DNA from: Verrucomicrobiota bacterium
Lineage (GTDB): Bacteria > Verrucomicrobiota > Verrucomicrobiia > Limisphaerales > UBA1100
Assembly (NCBI GenBank): GCA_028872685.1
Contig: JAPKEI010000147.1
Location: 1 to 6,825 of the forward strand
DNA length: 6,825 nucleotides
Direction of reading: 5' to 3'
In this document: positions 1 to 6,550 of the stretch, piece by piece
Position numbering within the stretch: position 1 is the first letter of the stretch
Layout of the letters: the number at the start of each line of letters is the position of its first letter
Made by a program: the position numbers and the translations under genes
Notes under the pieces: generated by a model
What the model was told of the DNA's origin: nothing
What the model saw: only the letters and a program-made list of their open reading frames with translations
Database searches by the model: none

Positions 1-1680
1 AACCGCCTCCGCCACGGGGACGTTTTCGCGGCCACCCTCAGCACGCAGCGTGAATTCCACGTTGCCCTCTTTGAGCGAGCGCTCGCCCACGCTCACGCGC
101 ACGGGAATGCCGATGAGCTCGGAGTCTTTGAATTTCACACCCGGGCGCACGTCGCGGTCGTCCATCAGCACTTCCACGCCAGCAGCGGTCAGTTCATCGT
201 AAATGGATTGGGCGGTTTTCATCACTTCACCCTCGGGCGCGATGTCGAGCACGGTGAGGCAAACCTGCCAAGGCGCAACCGCTTGCGGCCAAATCACGCC
301 GTGCTCGTCGTTGCCGCATTCGATAATCGCCTGCAACGTCCGCGTAACGCCAAGCCCGTAACAGCCCATCACGAAGGGATGTTGTTTACCGTCTTCCGCG
401 AGGAAATTAGCGTCGAGCGCCTCGGCGTATTTAGTGCCGAGCTTGAAGACGTGCCCTACCTCGATGGCGCGCTGAATCTTCAACGGATGGCAGCTTTCGC
501 TCAATTCACCTTCGCGCACCGTGCGGAGGTTAGCCCATTTAACATCCGGCAAATCGCGCGCGACTTTTACATTGCGAATATGAAAGCCGTCTTCATTTGC
601 GCCCGTTGTCATCCCGGCCGCGTTGCGCAGTTGTTCATCAGCAAACACGGGGACATCTTTCACGCCCACCGCACCAAGACTGCCGGGATATGCACCGAGT
701 GCGGCATGGATTTCCTCTGCTTCCGCCGCCCGGAAAATTGCTGTGCCGAGCGCGCCGCACAGTTTGGCTTCGTTAATCTGGTCGTCGCCGCGCACCAACG
801 CGATGACCGGTTTATCTTCAGCGATAAACACGAGCGTTTTAATCTGAGCTTCTGCGGCGACGTTATACGGCGCTTGCGCAAGATTCTCGATGGTCTTCAC
901 CTTCGGCGTGGCGAACTTCTCCAATTCCCCTGTACACTCACTCGGGGTCGTGGTGATCGCGCCTTGGCTGTTTGCCTTCTCAAGATTAGCGGCATACGAG
1001 CCGTCTTCCGTGTACGCCACTTCGCTTTCGCCTGTGGGCGCGGGCACCATGAATTCATGCGAATGTTTGCCGCCCATCACACCGGTATCCGCCTCCACCG
1101 GAAACGCCGTCACGCCGCAACGCTTGAAAACCTGCACGTACGCGTCGTACATTTTTTGATAACTGACCGTTGCCGCTTCATCGGAAACATCGAAGCTGTA
1201 CGCGTCTTTCATAATGAACTCGCGCGCGCGCATCAGCCCAAAACGCGGGCGAATTTCATCCCGAAACTTGGTTTGAATCTGGTAAAAATTGATGGGGGCC
1301 TGCCGATACGACTGCAGCTCCGTCGAGGCCAGCGTGGTGATGACCTCCTCGTGCGTGGGGCCAAGCAGCCATTCGCGGTTTTTGCTATCGCGCACTTTAA
1401 AGAGGACATCTGCCGCTTGCTCGTATCGGCCGCTGGCCTTCCAGATTTCCGGCGGCTGCACGGCAGGCATCAATACTTCCAGCGCGCCCGCGCTATCCAT
1501 TTCCTCGCGGACGATGGCTTCGATCTTTCGCAGAACCCGAACGCCCGACGGCAGAAACGTGTACAACCCACCGGCTAATTTGCGCACCAAACCGGCACGT
1601 AACAAAAGTTGATGAGAAGGAATCTCCGCCTCGGCGGGGGCTTCCTTCAATGTGGGAATGAACGTTTCGGTCCAGCGCAT
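1..1680 (-). CDS. proS: Prolyl-tRNA synthetase (class II, bacterial type with editing domain), 3' end cut by window edge
   Basis: This cytoplasmic enzyme charges tRNA-Pro with proline. Translating the minus strand from the ATG at 1680 gives 560 codons with no stop before the window edge. The start MRWTETFIPTLKEAP lines up with the E. coli ProS start (MRTSQYLLSTLKETP). Class II motif 1 lies at about residues 46-76, with GPTHEE at 107-112. Motif 2 (TKFRDE, then REFIMKDAYSF) is at about 138-160, and motif 3 (GCYGLGVTR) is at about 439-447. Between motifs 2 and 3 lies the insertion (INS) editing domain that hydrolyses Ala-tRNA-Pro. K281 in IKTLVFI matches the essential E. coli editing lysine K279. 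The anticodon-binding domain starts near residue 465. E. coli ProS has 572 residues, so about 10-15 are missing beyond position 1. No clear Shine-Dalgarno precedes the ATG. The FAH-family gene ends 42 bp upstream on the same strand, so the two may be co-transcribed. Identity is secure from end-to-end similarity. Confidence 0.97.
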   Translation of the reverse strand, partial: MRWTETFIPTLKEAPAEAEIPSHQLLLRAGLVRKLAGGLYTFLPSGVRVLRKIEAIVREEMDSAGALEVLMPAVQPPEIWKASGRYEQAADVLFKVRDSKNREWLLGPTHEEVITTLASTELQSYRQAPINFYQIQTKFRDEIRPRFGLMRAREFIMKDAYSFDVSDEAATVSYQKMYDAYVQVFKRCGVTAFPVEADTGVMGGKHSHEFMVPAPTGESEVAYTEDGSYAANLEKANSQGAITTTPSECTGELEKFATPKVKTIENLAQAPYNVAAEAQIKTLVFIAEDKPVIALVRGDDQINEAKLCGALGTAIFRAAEAEEIHAALGAYPGSLGAVGVKDVPVFADEQLRNAAGMTTGANEDGFHIRNVKVARDLPDVKWANLRTVREGELSESCHPLKIQRAIEVGHVFKLGTKYAEALDANFLAEDGKQHPFVMGCYGLGVTRTLQAIIECGNDEHGVIWPQAVAPWQVCLTVLDIAPEGEVMKTAQSIYDELTAAGVEVLMDDRDVRPGVKFKDSELIGIPVRVSVGERSLKEGNVEFTLRAEGGRENVPVAEAV

Positions 1681-1722
1681 GCGGCAGTGATAGCGGAGAG
1701 TGGGCGCGACGGCAACCTTGCC

Positions 1723-2481
1723 CTACTTTACCGTGTTGCAAAGGGAAGCCATATCGCCGATGCGCACCTCGAGGCGATCGCCGCTTTCGATGGGCCCCAC
1801 CCCGCTCGGCGTTCCGGTGAGAATGATGTCCCCGGGCAGAAGTGTCATGTTCGTGGAAATGAAGCTCACCAGGTGAAAACAGTCAAAAATCATTTGTTCG
1901 GTGTTTGAATTTTGGCAAAGCTCACCATTCCTGAATAGCTGAATGGTCAGGTTCTTCGGGTCCGCCTTGGTTTCGATATACGGCCCCAACGGGGTGAATG
2001 TATCAAAGCTCTTGGCGCGCGCCCATTGGCTTTCGCTTTGTTGAATGTCGCGATCACTAATATCCTGCGCCGATGTGTAGCCAAAAATGTAGCGTCCGGC
2101 GGCTTGCGGGGCAACGTTACGCACTCGGCGACCAATCACGATAGCCAATTCGGCCTCGTAATCATTGCGGTGACTGGGAAAGGGCAAATGAATTTTGCCG
2201 CCATCGGGGATCAATGAAGCGGGAGCCTTAAGCCAAAAGAGTGGCTGCGTGGGGGGCTTAAGGTTGGACTCGCGCGCGTGATCTGCGTAATTGAGCCCCA
2301 CTGCAATCACCTTGCTCGGCTCAACCGGTGTCAGCGTTTTGATGCTACGCGTGGGCGTGATGCCGCGTTTGGCGAAGGAAGGCGAACCGAAAACATCGCC
2401 CTTCAGTTTGTAAAGTTTACCGTCAACAACCTTGGCGTAAAAGATGTCATCTCCTTTTTGGAACCGTCCGATAGCTGCCAT
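1723..2481 (-). CDS. Fumarylacetoacetate hydrolase (FAH) family protein
   Basis: This is a 252-residue soluble enzyme of the FAH superfamily. The family hydrolyses or decarboxylates C-C bonds in beta-diketo or 2-keto acids using a divalent metal; members include acylpyruvases, oxaloacetate decarboxylases and 2-hydroxyhepta-2,4-diene-1,7-dioate isomerases. Family signatures are visible in order: GLNYADHARE with H68 as the candidate catalytic histidine; the metal ligands E109 and E111 in DYEAELA; D140 in SAQDISDRD; the substrate-loop K157 in AKSFDTFTPLGP; and GTPSGVGP at 223-230. The length fits single-domain bacterial members (about 220-290 residues). The N-terminal MAAIGRF suits the usual short beta-strand start. 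The only in-frame alternative upstream is a CTG before a stop at 2500-2502. No Shine-Dalgarno is seen. The exact substrate cannot be read from sequence. Proximity to proS probably reflects a shared transcript, not shared function. Confidence 0.93.
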   Translation of the reverse strand: MAAIGRFQKGDDIFYAKVVDGKLYKLKGDVFGSPSFAKRGITPTRSIKTLTPVEPSKVIAVGLNYADHARESNLKPPTQPLFWLKAPASLIPDGGKIHLPFPSHRNDYEAELAIVIGRRVRNVAPQAAGRYIFGYTSAQDISDRDIQQSESQWARAKSFDTFTPLGPYIETKADPKNLTIQLFRNGELCQNSNTEQMIFDCFHLVSFISTNMTLLPGDIILTGTPSGVGPIESGDRLEVRIGDMASLCNTVK

Positions 2482-2558
2482 ATGTGGAGTTATTAACAGT
2501 CAGGCCCCACGTCCGCAAGCCAAAAACATTGTAATTTCAGGCAAATAACGGGTAAATT
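2482..2558. promoter_or_regulatory. Divergent intergenic region between the FAH-family gene and the protease gene
   Basis: These 77 bp separate two divergently oriented starts, so promoters for both directions should lie here or just inside the genes. On the minus strand TTGCGG, a 16-bp spacer and TTAATA make a weak sigma70-like pair that would place the transcript start almost at the FAH-family ATG. No equally good pair is positioned for the protease. No operator-like palindrome stands out. The regulatory role is inferred from layout, and the individual boxes are not firm. Confidence 0.4.
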
Positions 2559-3947
2559 TTGGCCTTGAGATTCCGTGTCATAATTGCAGTTTCAGTGTTT
2601 CTAGCCCTGCCCGAACCTTTGTTCGCTGCCGAAAAGGAAATCACGTGGAACGCATTTCGCAAGCACCTAACCTTGGACGTGCGAAACACGTCATTGGTTG
2701 AGGTGCTCGGCGGTATTCAGCGCGAAACTGGCTGGCAAGTACGGATGCAAACGGGTCTTAATCGGCCTGTTTCGGTGAAGTTTAAACCCAAGCCCGTGGA
2801 AGACGCATTGCGGTTTCTGCTAGGCGACCTTCATTACACACTCAGTGCGCGCCCCGGCGAACCCGGAAAACTGGAGGTTTACCTAGCTAATACCATAGCT
2901 GAAACCGAGCCGATGGCAGAACCGGTTTCCAAACCGAGGGTCGCCCCCAACCAACTCGCCGTCATCTTTCGCCCTGGACAAGACGCAGCCGCGTTGGCCA
3001 AACGCTTTAATGCTGACCTACTGGGTTTCATTAAAATCGCCAACGTGGCGCAACTCAAATTTACCGACCCCCGCGCCATGGCCGCTGCGCGTCAGGCGAT
3101 GGCTGAGCTGGGCGTCACGGATATAATTGATGACGTGCACTTATACCCTCGCCCCGCCGCGCCCGTTTTGGTGGCAGGTGGCACGGGCGTGATGCCCGTG
3201 TCCGTGCGCCCGGAAGAAGTGGACACAAAAGGCCAGCTTATCATCGGCCTCATTGACACCGCCGTGCAACCCGCCAGACTTGACCAACCCGGATTCCTCT
3301 TGCCCGCACTTTCAATGGCCGATCCCTTCACGCCCCCGAACCACGCGCCCACCCACGGCACATCAATGGCCGGGATTATTTTGCGCGGCTTGGCTAATAA
3401 AGATTTAGGCGTGCAAAACAGTCCCGTGCGAATTTTGCCGGTGGATGTGTTTGGCGCTAACACAAACGCCAACTCATTCAATATCGCCAACGGCATCACC
3501 GAGGCGGTGAACAATGGGGCCACAATCATTAACCTTAGCCTCGGGAGCTATCAAGCCAGTCCGCTGCTTCAGCGCATCATCACCACGCATCATAAAAATG
3601 GGGTGCTCTTCGTGGGCGCCGCCGGCAACGAACCGGTCACCACGCCGCATTTCCCCGCCGCCCATCCGCAAGTGATGGCCGTTACCGCCACGCGCCCCAA
3701 CGGTGAGCTGACAGCATACGCCAATCGCGGCAATTTCATCGATGTCGCCGCGCGTGGAACGCATCCGGTGCGATTTGGCAAGCGCACCTACGCCGTCACC
3801 GGAACTTCAGCATCCTCGGCTTATGTGAGCGGACTTGCCGGCGGACTGGCCTCGCATCACCAAAAGAAGCCCAGAGAAATCCGTGAGTTAATTATTGAAA
3901 ACCGCCCTTTCGCCCCACCCAAACCGAAGGAGGAAAAGAAAGATTAA
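2559..3947 (+). CDS. Exported subtilisin-like serine protease (peptidase S8) with N-terminal STN-like domain
   Basis: This is a 462-residue predicted secreted or periplasmic subtilase. A TTG start is chosen because TAA lies at 2553-2555, the first in-frame ATG is codon 63, and only the early TTG codons (2559 or 2565) keep the signal peptide. The signal peptide spans residues 1-23, with basic residues, a hydrophobic core and probable cleavage after LFA. Residues 36-110 resemble the secretin/TonB short N-terminal (STN) domain (LVEVLGGIQRETGWQV, then VEDALRFLLGDLHYTL). Residues 131-197 resemble a subtilase propeptide (LAVIFRPGQDAAALAKRF). The catalytic domain runs from about 225 to 450: D233 in GLIDTAV, H266 in HGTSMAG, oxyanion N357 in GAAGNEP, and S417 in GTSASSAYVSG, where Ala replaces the usual Pro of GTSMASP. 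The C-terminus is a short lysine-rich tail. All catalytic residues are present, so activity is likely; the substrate is unknown. The gene ends in a 4-bp convergent overlap with folB. Confidence 0.93.
   Translation: MALRFRVIIAVSVFLALPEPLFAAEKEITWNAFRKHLTLDVRNTSLVEVLGGIQRETGWQVRMQTGLNRPVSVKFKPKPVEDALRFLLGDLHYTLSARPGEPGKLEVYLANTIAETEPMAEPVSKPRVAPNQLAVIFRPGQDAAALAKRFNADLLGFIKIANVAQLKFTDPRAMAAARQAMAELGVTDIIDDVHLYPRPAAPVLVAGGTGVMPVSVRPEEVDTKGQLIIGLIDTAVQPARLDQPGFLLPALSMADPFTPPNHAPTHGTSMAGIILRGLANKDLGVQNSPVRILPVDVFGANTNANSFNIANGITEAVNNGATIINLSLGSYQASPLLQRIITTHHKNGVLFVGAAGNEPVTTPHFPAAHPQVMAVTATRPNGELTAYANRGNFIDVAARGTHPVRFGKRTYAVTGTSASSAYVSGLAGGLASHHQKKPREIRELIIENRPFAPPKPKEEKKD
2664..2888 (+). other. 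STN-like domain region of the protease
   Basis: Residues about 36-110 of the protease follow the STN pattern: a beta-strand start (LTLDVRN), then an amphipathic helix (LVEVLGGIQRETGW), then a strand containing VSVKFK, a second helix (VEDALRFLL) and a final LHYTL...LEVYLAN strand. In known proteins this fold sits at the N-terminus of secretins, TonB-dependent transducers and FecR-like proteins and mediates periplasmic contacts. It is called here from pattern similarity alone. Confidence 0.65.
3944..3947. other. Shared TTAA stop of convergent protease and folB genes
   Basis: The palindrome TTAA supplies the TAA stop of the plus-strand protease (3945-3947) and the TAA stop of minus-strand folB (3944-3946). 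There is no space between the genes for an independent terminator, so transcripts from each side must run into the opposite gene or stop within it. Confidence 0.95.
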
Positions 3948-4294
3948 CGTCGGCGCTCAATACGCACGGATACCAGGCGTGTTTGAGGCAGTATGAACTT
4001 CTTCACCTCGACCCGCACGCAATTCGGCTGGAACTTTGCAAGTACCAGCGCTGCCACTTCCTCTGCAAGTTTCTCGATCAACCGCCATTCACCGGCTTCT
4101 GCCATTTTTGTGAGAGCCATCGTCACCGCATAGTAATCAATCGTGTCACCAATTGCATCGGCCGTGGCGGCTTCGGCAAAGTCGTGCTCCATTTCGACAG
4201 TGAACAAAAGTCGCTGTGGAGATGCGCGTTCCTCGTCAGGCACGCCCACACGGGCGTGTACTTCGAGATCAGCAATGGTGATGGTATCATCCAT
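3944..4294 (-). CDS. folB: Dihydroneopterin aldolase
   Basis: This 116-residue cytoplasmic enzyme of folate synthesis splits 7,8-dihydroneopterin into 6-hydroxymethyl-7,8-dihydropterin and glycolaldehyde. Family marks are: an N-terminal strand (ITIADLEVHARVGVPDEER) with the pterin-binding E22; TIDYYAV with Y54 at 51-57; LIEKLAEEVA with the conserved E74; and a C-terminal strand with K99, which takes the place of the catalytic lysine, ending in RIER. The usual Lys-Pro step is Lys-Phe here (K99-F100). The length matches the family (about 115-125). The start ATG lies inside the 3' end of the upstream HAD gene with an 8-bp overlap and has no Shine-Dalgarno of its own, so translation probably depends on coupling. 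The stop overlaps the convergent protease stop. An alternative within the family is FolX-like epimerase, but the folate enzyme is more likely. Confidence 0.9.
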   Translation of the reverse strand: MDDTITIADLEVHARVGVPDEERASPQRLLFTVEMEHDFAEAATADAIGDTIDYYAVTMALTKMAEAGEWRLIEKLAEEVAALVLAKFQPNCVRVEVKKFILPQTRLVSVRIERRR

Positions 4295-4940
4295 TGGCAG
4301 AAACTGGCGCGGGCCATTCCATTCCGGATTCCTTCAATATTCTCCCCAACTCGCCCAAGTGTTCCACGATGAGTTCCGGCTCTGCTGCCTCCAGCTGTTC
4401 GCGGGAATTGTAACCGGTCAACACGGCGCAAGAATGAATACCGCCCGCATGAGCGGTTTCCACATCATGCTGCATGTCGCCAATGAACATCGTTTCCTCG
4501 GCAAGTAAATTTTGTTCTTTGAGAATTTGGGCTATACGCACTCGCTTATCCATCACGCGCACATAAGCATGATCAAAATCAAACGCAATGCGCGCAGACT
4601 GTTCGCGGTAATGATCCGGATGAATGGTGCTCAGCAAAAAAGTGCGCAAGTGCTTTGATTTGCAAAAGCTAAAAAACTCCTGTGCAAATGGCAGCAATTC
4701 GATGGTTTTTTGCTCGTCAGCAAAACTAAGTTTGTACCATTCCTCCAGTTGTTCCAAAGGCACTCCAGGTGTAACGCGTTCGTAGAATTCATCGAAGGGT
4801 AAACTAAACTCCGCGCGAAACTCCTCAAGGCTCATTTCCGGGTAACCGGATTGGGTAAAGGTGTAATTGGTAGCACGCCACACCGCAGGCAAATCATTCA
4901 CCAAAGTCCCGGACCAATCAAACAACACGTTACGAATCAT
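4287..4940 (-). CDS. HAD superfamily hydrolase with variant motif I (DWSGT)
   Basis: This 217-residue cytoplasmic protein is of the haloacid dehalogenase type, closest in layout to phosphoglycolate phosphatase-like HADs. Motif I is DWSGTLV: nucleophile D8 is present, but the second Asp (the usual general acid/base of DxDGT) is S10. A helical cap lies at about residues 15-80. Motif II is LLST with S104, the motif III lysine is K132 in MDKRVR, and motif IV is FIGDMQHD with D155 and D159. The length fits the family (about 200-230). The start overlaps the transporter stop in ATGA, and a strong AGGAGG ribosome site lies just upstream inside the transporter gene. Its own end overlaps folB by 8 bp. 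Phosphate-monoester hydrolysis is the default expectation, but the substrate is unknown and the missing Asp may reduce or change activity. Confidence 0.88.
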   Translation of the reverse strand: MIRNVLFDWSGTLVNDLPAVWRATNYTFTQSGYPEMSLEEFRAEFSLPFDEFYERVTPGVPLEQLEEWYKLSFADEQKTIELLPFAQEFFSFCKSKHLRTFLLSTIHPDHYREQSARIAFDFDHAYVRVMDKRVRIAQILKEQNLLAEETMFIGDMQHDVETAHAGGIHSCAVLTGYNSREQLEAAEPELIVEHLGELGRILKESGMEWPAPVSANG

Positions 4941-6550
4941 CCCTCCTCCTTTTCATTCGCCTCCGAACCCACATCTTCCGCCGGTTTCGCGCGCAAATTG
5001 ATGCGTTTAGGGCTCTCCTCTACTTGAGGTTCACCTTCAATCCCCTCTTCGTGGACCGCCTTACCTCGCAGGTTGATTTTTCTGAGGGGCTCCTCCTCAA
5101 CTTCCTTTTCCCGAAGCCCCGCCTCAGCAACAAGTGCAGCCTTGTCGGCTGGCTTCAACAAAAACGCGGCGACGATAGCCGCCACCACTGCGATAGCGGC
5201 ACAAATGAAATACGGCAATCGGATGGACACATCCAATAATCCCAACGCAATCAACGGCCCAATGATCCGCGCGAGGCTGCCAATGCTTTGGACGACCCCC
5301 ATCACCTCTCCCTGTTCATTGGGGCCTGCGTTGAGGGAAATCAACCCGTAAGTTGGCGCGCGGTACACACTAGAGCTGACGGAGAACAAAGCTAATGCAC
5401 CGAGCAGTAAATAAAAGTGCGGCGCATTCGCGAGAGGTAGCCACGCAAGGCTGACCCCCAACAAAGCAAGACCGACAACGATTAACCATTTTTCGCCCAG
5501 CCAGTTTACAAGGGGCCCAATGAATTTGCCCTGGATGATAGCTCCAATCAGGCCACAAAATACGAGCATGTAATAGGCGATGGTCCGCGTATAATCGATG
5601 GTGGCTATTTTGCCGTTTGATGGAGCAATCTCCCTGTTCTCAAAGGTGATCCGACCGCTCTTGGGCGCGTTAATGACATTGGTGTTCGTAAGCGTGACTA
5701 GGGTACAAATGGGTTCACCTCGTCGCACTTCTTCACCCGAAACCACGTGCCAATCTTGAACCCAGGTCAAGGGTTCATCAACATTCTGCACGCGAACATC
5801 TTGTTTGAAGCTAAATGTGCCAGGCGATTCTTTGGTACCGGTGAAGGCCACCACAAAGGTGGACTCAAAACAGGTGAAACAAAATGTGGCCAAGAAAAAC
5901 ACGCCCATAAGACAAGCGAGCTGCTTACGCTTCAAGATTCGGGTGATTTGTTGTAGGCGCGGTGGTGGCGGAGCAGGATCACTCTCAGGCCGCCGGCTTT
6001 CTCCCAGAACAAAATACGCCAAAATCAGGTTGAGCCCACAAATAGTTGCCGCCGTCCAGCCTGGGCCAGTGACGCCAAACCATTCTGCGCTCAGCGCGCC
6101 TAACGCCGGCCCCACAATAAAACCCAAACCGAATGCCATGCCGATCAGCCCCATGCGCTTAGAGCGGTCTTCCGGCGAGGACACATCGGCGATATACGCA
6201 CTGGCTACCGAGAGGTTGGCCCCACAAACACCCGCCGCCATGCGCGAGGCGAGCAAGCCCCATAGCGATTCATAATAACACGCCAGCGCAAACAAGATGT
6301 ACGAGATGCACGCGCCCGCAGTGCTGATGAGTAACACGGGGCGGCGCCCAATACGGTCGGAAAGGCGCCCCCACCACGGAGCGAAAAGAAATTGCATCAA
6401 CGAATACGAGGCCACGATGAGGCCGGCGATAATTCCCGCTGCGCCATAAGTTTTCGCGTAGAGCGGCAGCACAGGCAGCACGATCCCGAAACCAATCAGG
6501 TCGATGAATACGGTTAGGAAAATAACCAACAATGATGCTTTACGTGCCAT
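4937..6550 (-). CDS. MFS transporter (DHA1/TetA-like) with periplasmic lipoyl-like insertion
   Basis: This is a 537-residue inner-membrane secondary transporter, longer than the usual 390-420. TM1 carries the TetA/MdtG-type FIDLIGFGIVLPVLPLY. Motif A is at 60-70 (GRLSDRIGRRP), in the loop between TM2 and TM3. Antiporter motif C is in TM5 (GLGFIVGPALGA). These point to proton-coupled export, substrate unknown. Approximate TMs: 7-30, 39-58, 71-91, 95-117, 134-156, 163-183, 211-236, 323-343, 354-373, 377-398, 413-438, 444-465. The central loop (184-210) contains PPPP. Two additions explain the extra length: a biotinyl/lipoyl-like domain at about 243-317 in the predicted periplasmic TM7-TM8 loop, and a charged cytoplasmic tail (466-537) with a duplicated INLR motif. 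It is first in a tightly overlapping operon with the HAD gene and folB. A TetR-like gene lies 63 bp upstream on the same strand. The ATG lacks a clear Shine-Dalgarno. Confidence 0.93.
   Translation of the reverse strand: MARKASLLVIFLTVFIDLIGFGIVLPVLPLYAKTYGAAGIIAGLIVASYSLMQFLFAPWWGRLSDRIGRRPVLLISTAGACISYILFALACYYESLWGLLASRMAAGVCGANLSVASAYIADVSSPEDRSKRMGLIGMAFGLGFIVGPALGALSAEWFGVTGPGWTAATICGLNLILAYFVLGESRRPESDPAPPPPRLQQITRILKRKQLACLMGVFFLATFCFTCFESTFVVAFTGTKESPGTFSFKQDVRVQNVDEPLTWVQDWHVVSGEEVRRGEPICTLVTLTNTNVINAPKSGRITFENREIAPSNGKIATIDYTRTIAYYMLVFCGLIGAIIQGKFIGPLVNWLGEKWLIVVGLALLGVSLAWLPLANAPHFYLLLGALALFSVSSSVYRAPTYGLISLNAGPNEQGEVMGVVQSIGSLARIIGPLIALGLLDVSIRLPYFICAAIAVVAAIVAAFLLKPADKAALVAEAGLREKEVEEEPLRKINLRGKAVHEEGIEGEPQVEESPKRINLRAKPAEDVGSEANEKEEG
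4941..4950 (-). promoter_or_regulatory. Strong Shine-Dalgarno site for the HAD hydrolase
   Basis: On the minus strand AGGAGGAGGG directly precedes the HAD ATG. AGGAGG (4945-4950) sits 4 bases from the start. The site also encodes the last residues of the transporter (EEG). It is the only strong ribosome-binding site near any start in the window, and it decides the HAD start. Confidence 0.8.
4982..5020 (-). repeat. INLR repeat copy 2 in the transporter tail
   Basis: This encodes residues 511-523, EESPKRINLRAKP. It uses different codons from copy 1 for the shared INLR core, so the match is kept at protein level and is not a fresh DNA duplication. Confidence 0.75.
5057..5095 (-). repeat. INLR repeat copy 1 in the transporter tail
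   Basis: This encodes residues 486-498, EEPLRKINLRGKA, in the cytoplasmic tail. It pairs with a second copy exactly 25 codons downstream. Seven of 13 residues are identical between copies. Confidence 0.75.
5597..5824 (-). other. Biotinyl/lipoyl-like domain inserted in the MFS transporter
   Basis: Residues about 243-317 match the lipoyl-domain rhythm: WVQDWHVVSGEEVRRGEPI (G272, V275, G278), then a short strand ending at T286, a turn, and INAPKSGRIT (A295, P296, G299). The modifiable lysine of the DK turn is absent; residues 287-291 read LTNTN. In related transporters this loop is short, and flanking residues here (FESTFVVAF before, YTRTIAYYMLVF after) fit normal TM7 and TM8. The domain is therefore an insertion and probably works as a binding module, not a carrier of biotin or lipoate. 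Confidence 0.7.

Noticed and set aside
208..1578. A 456-codon open frame on the plus strand
   Set aside because: It lies fully antisense to proS, which matches prolyl-tRNA synthetase end to end; its translation is Arg/His-rich and resembles no family I know.
2529..2557. TTGTAA with GTAAAT 17 bp downstream as a protease promoter
   Set aside because: The -10 match is poor and it would place the transcript start inside the coding region after the TTG.
3182..3200. Perfect inverted repeat CACGGGC-GTGAT-GCCCGTG
   Set aside because: It lies inside the protease coding region, in the linker before the catalytic domain, with no T-run after it; most likely a coincidence of GC-rich codons.
4287..4940. 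HAD protein as phosphonoacetaldehyde hydrolase because motif I resembles DWAGT
   Set aside because: It is shorter than phosphonatases, no cap-domain lysine equivalent to the Schiff-base lysine could be identified, and no phosphonate genes are nearby.
5597..5824. Possibility that the MFS insert is a functional biotin or lipoate carrier
   Set aside because: The lysine expected at the carrier turn is missing; the turn reads LTNTN.
5805..6275. Plus-strand open frame of 156 codons
   Set aside because: It is antisense to the MFS transporter, whose motifs and membrane segments are clear in the minus frame.
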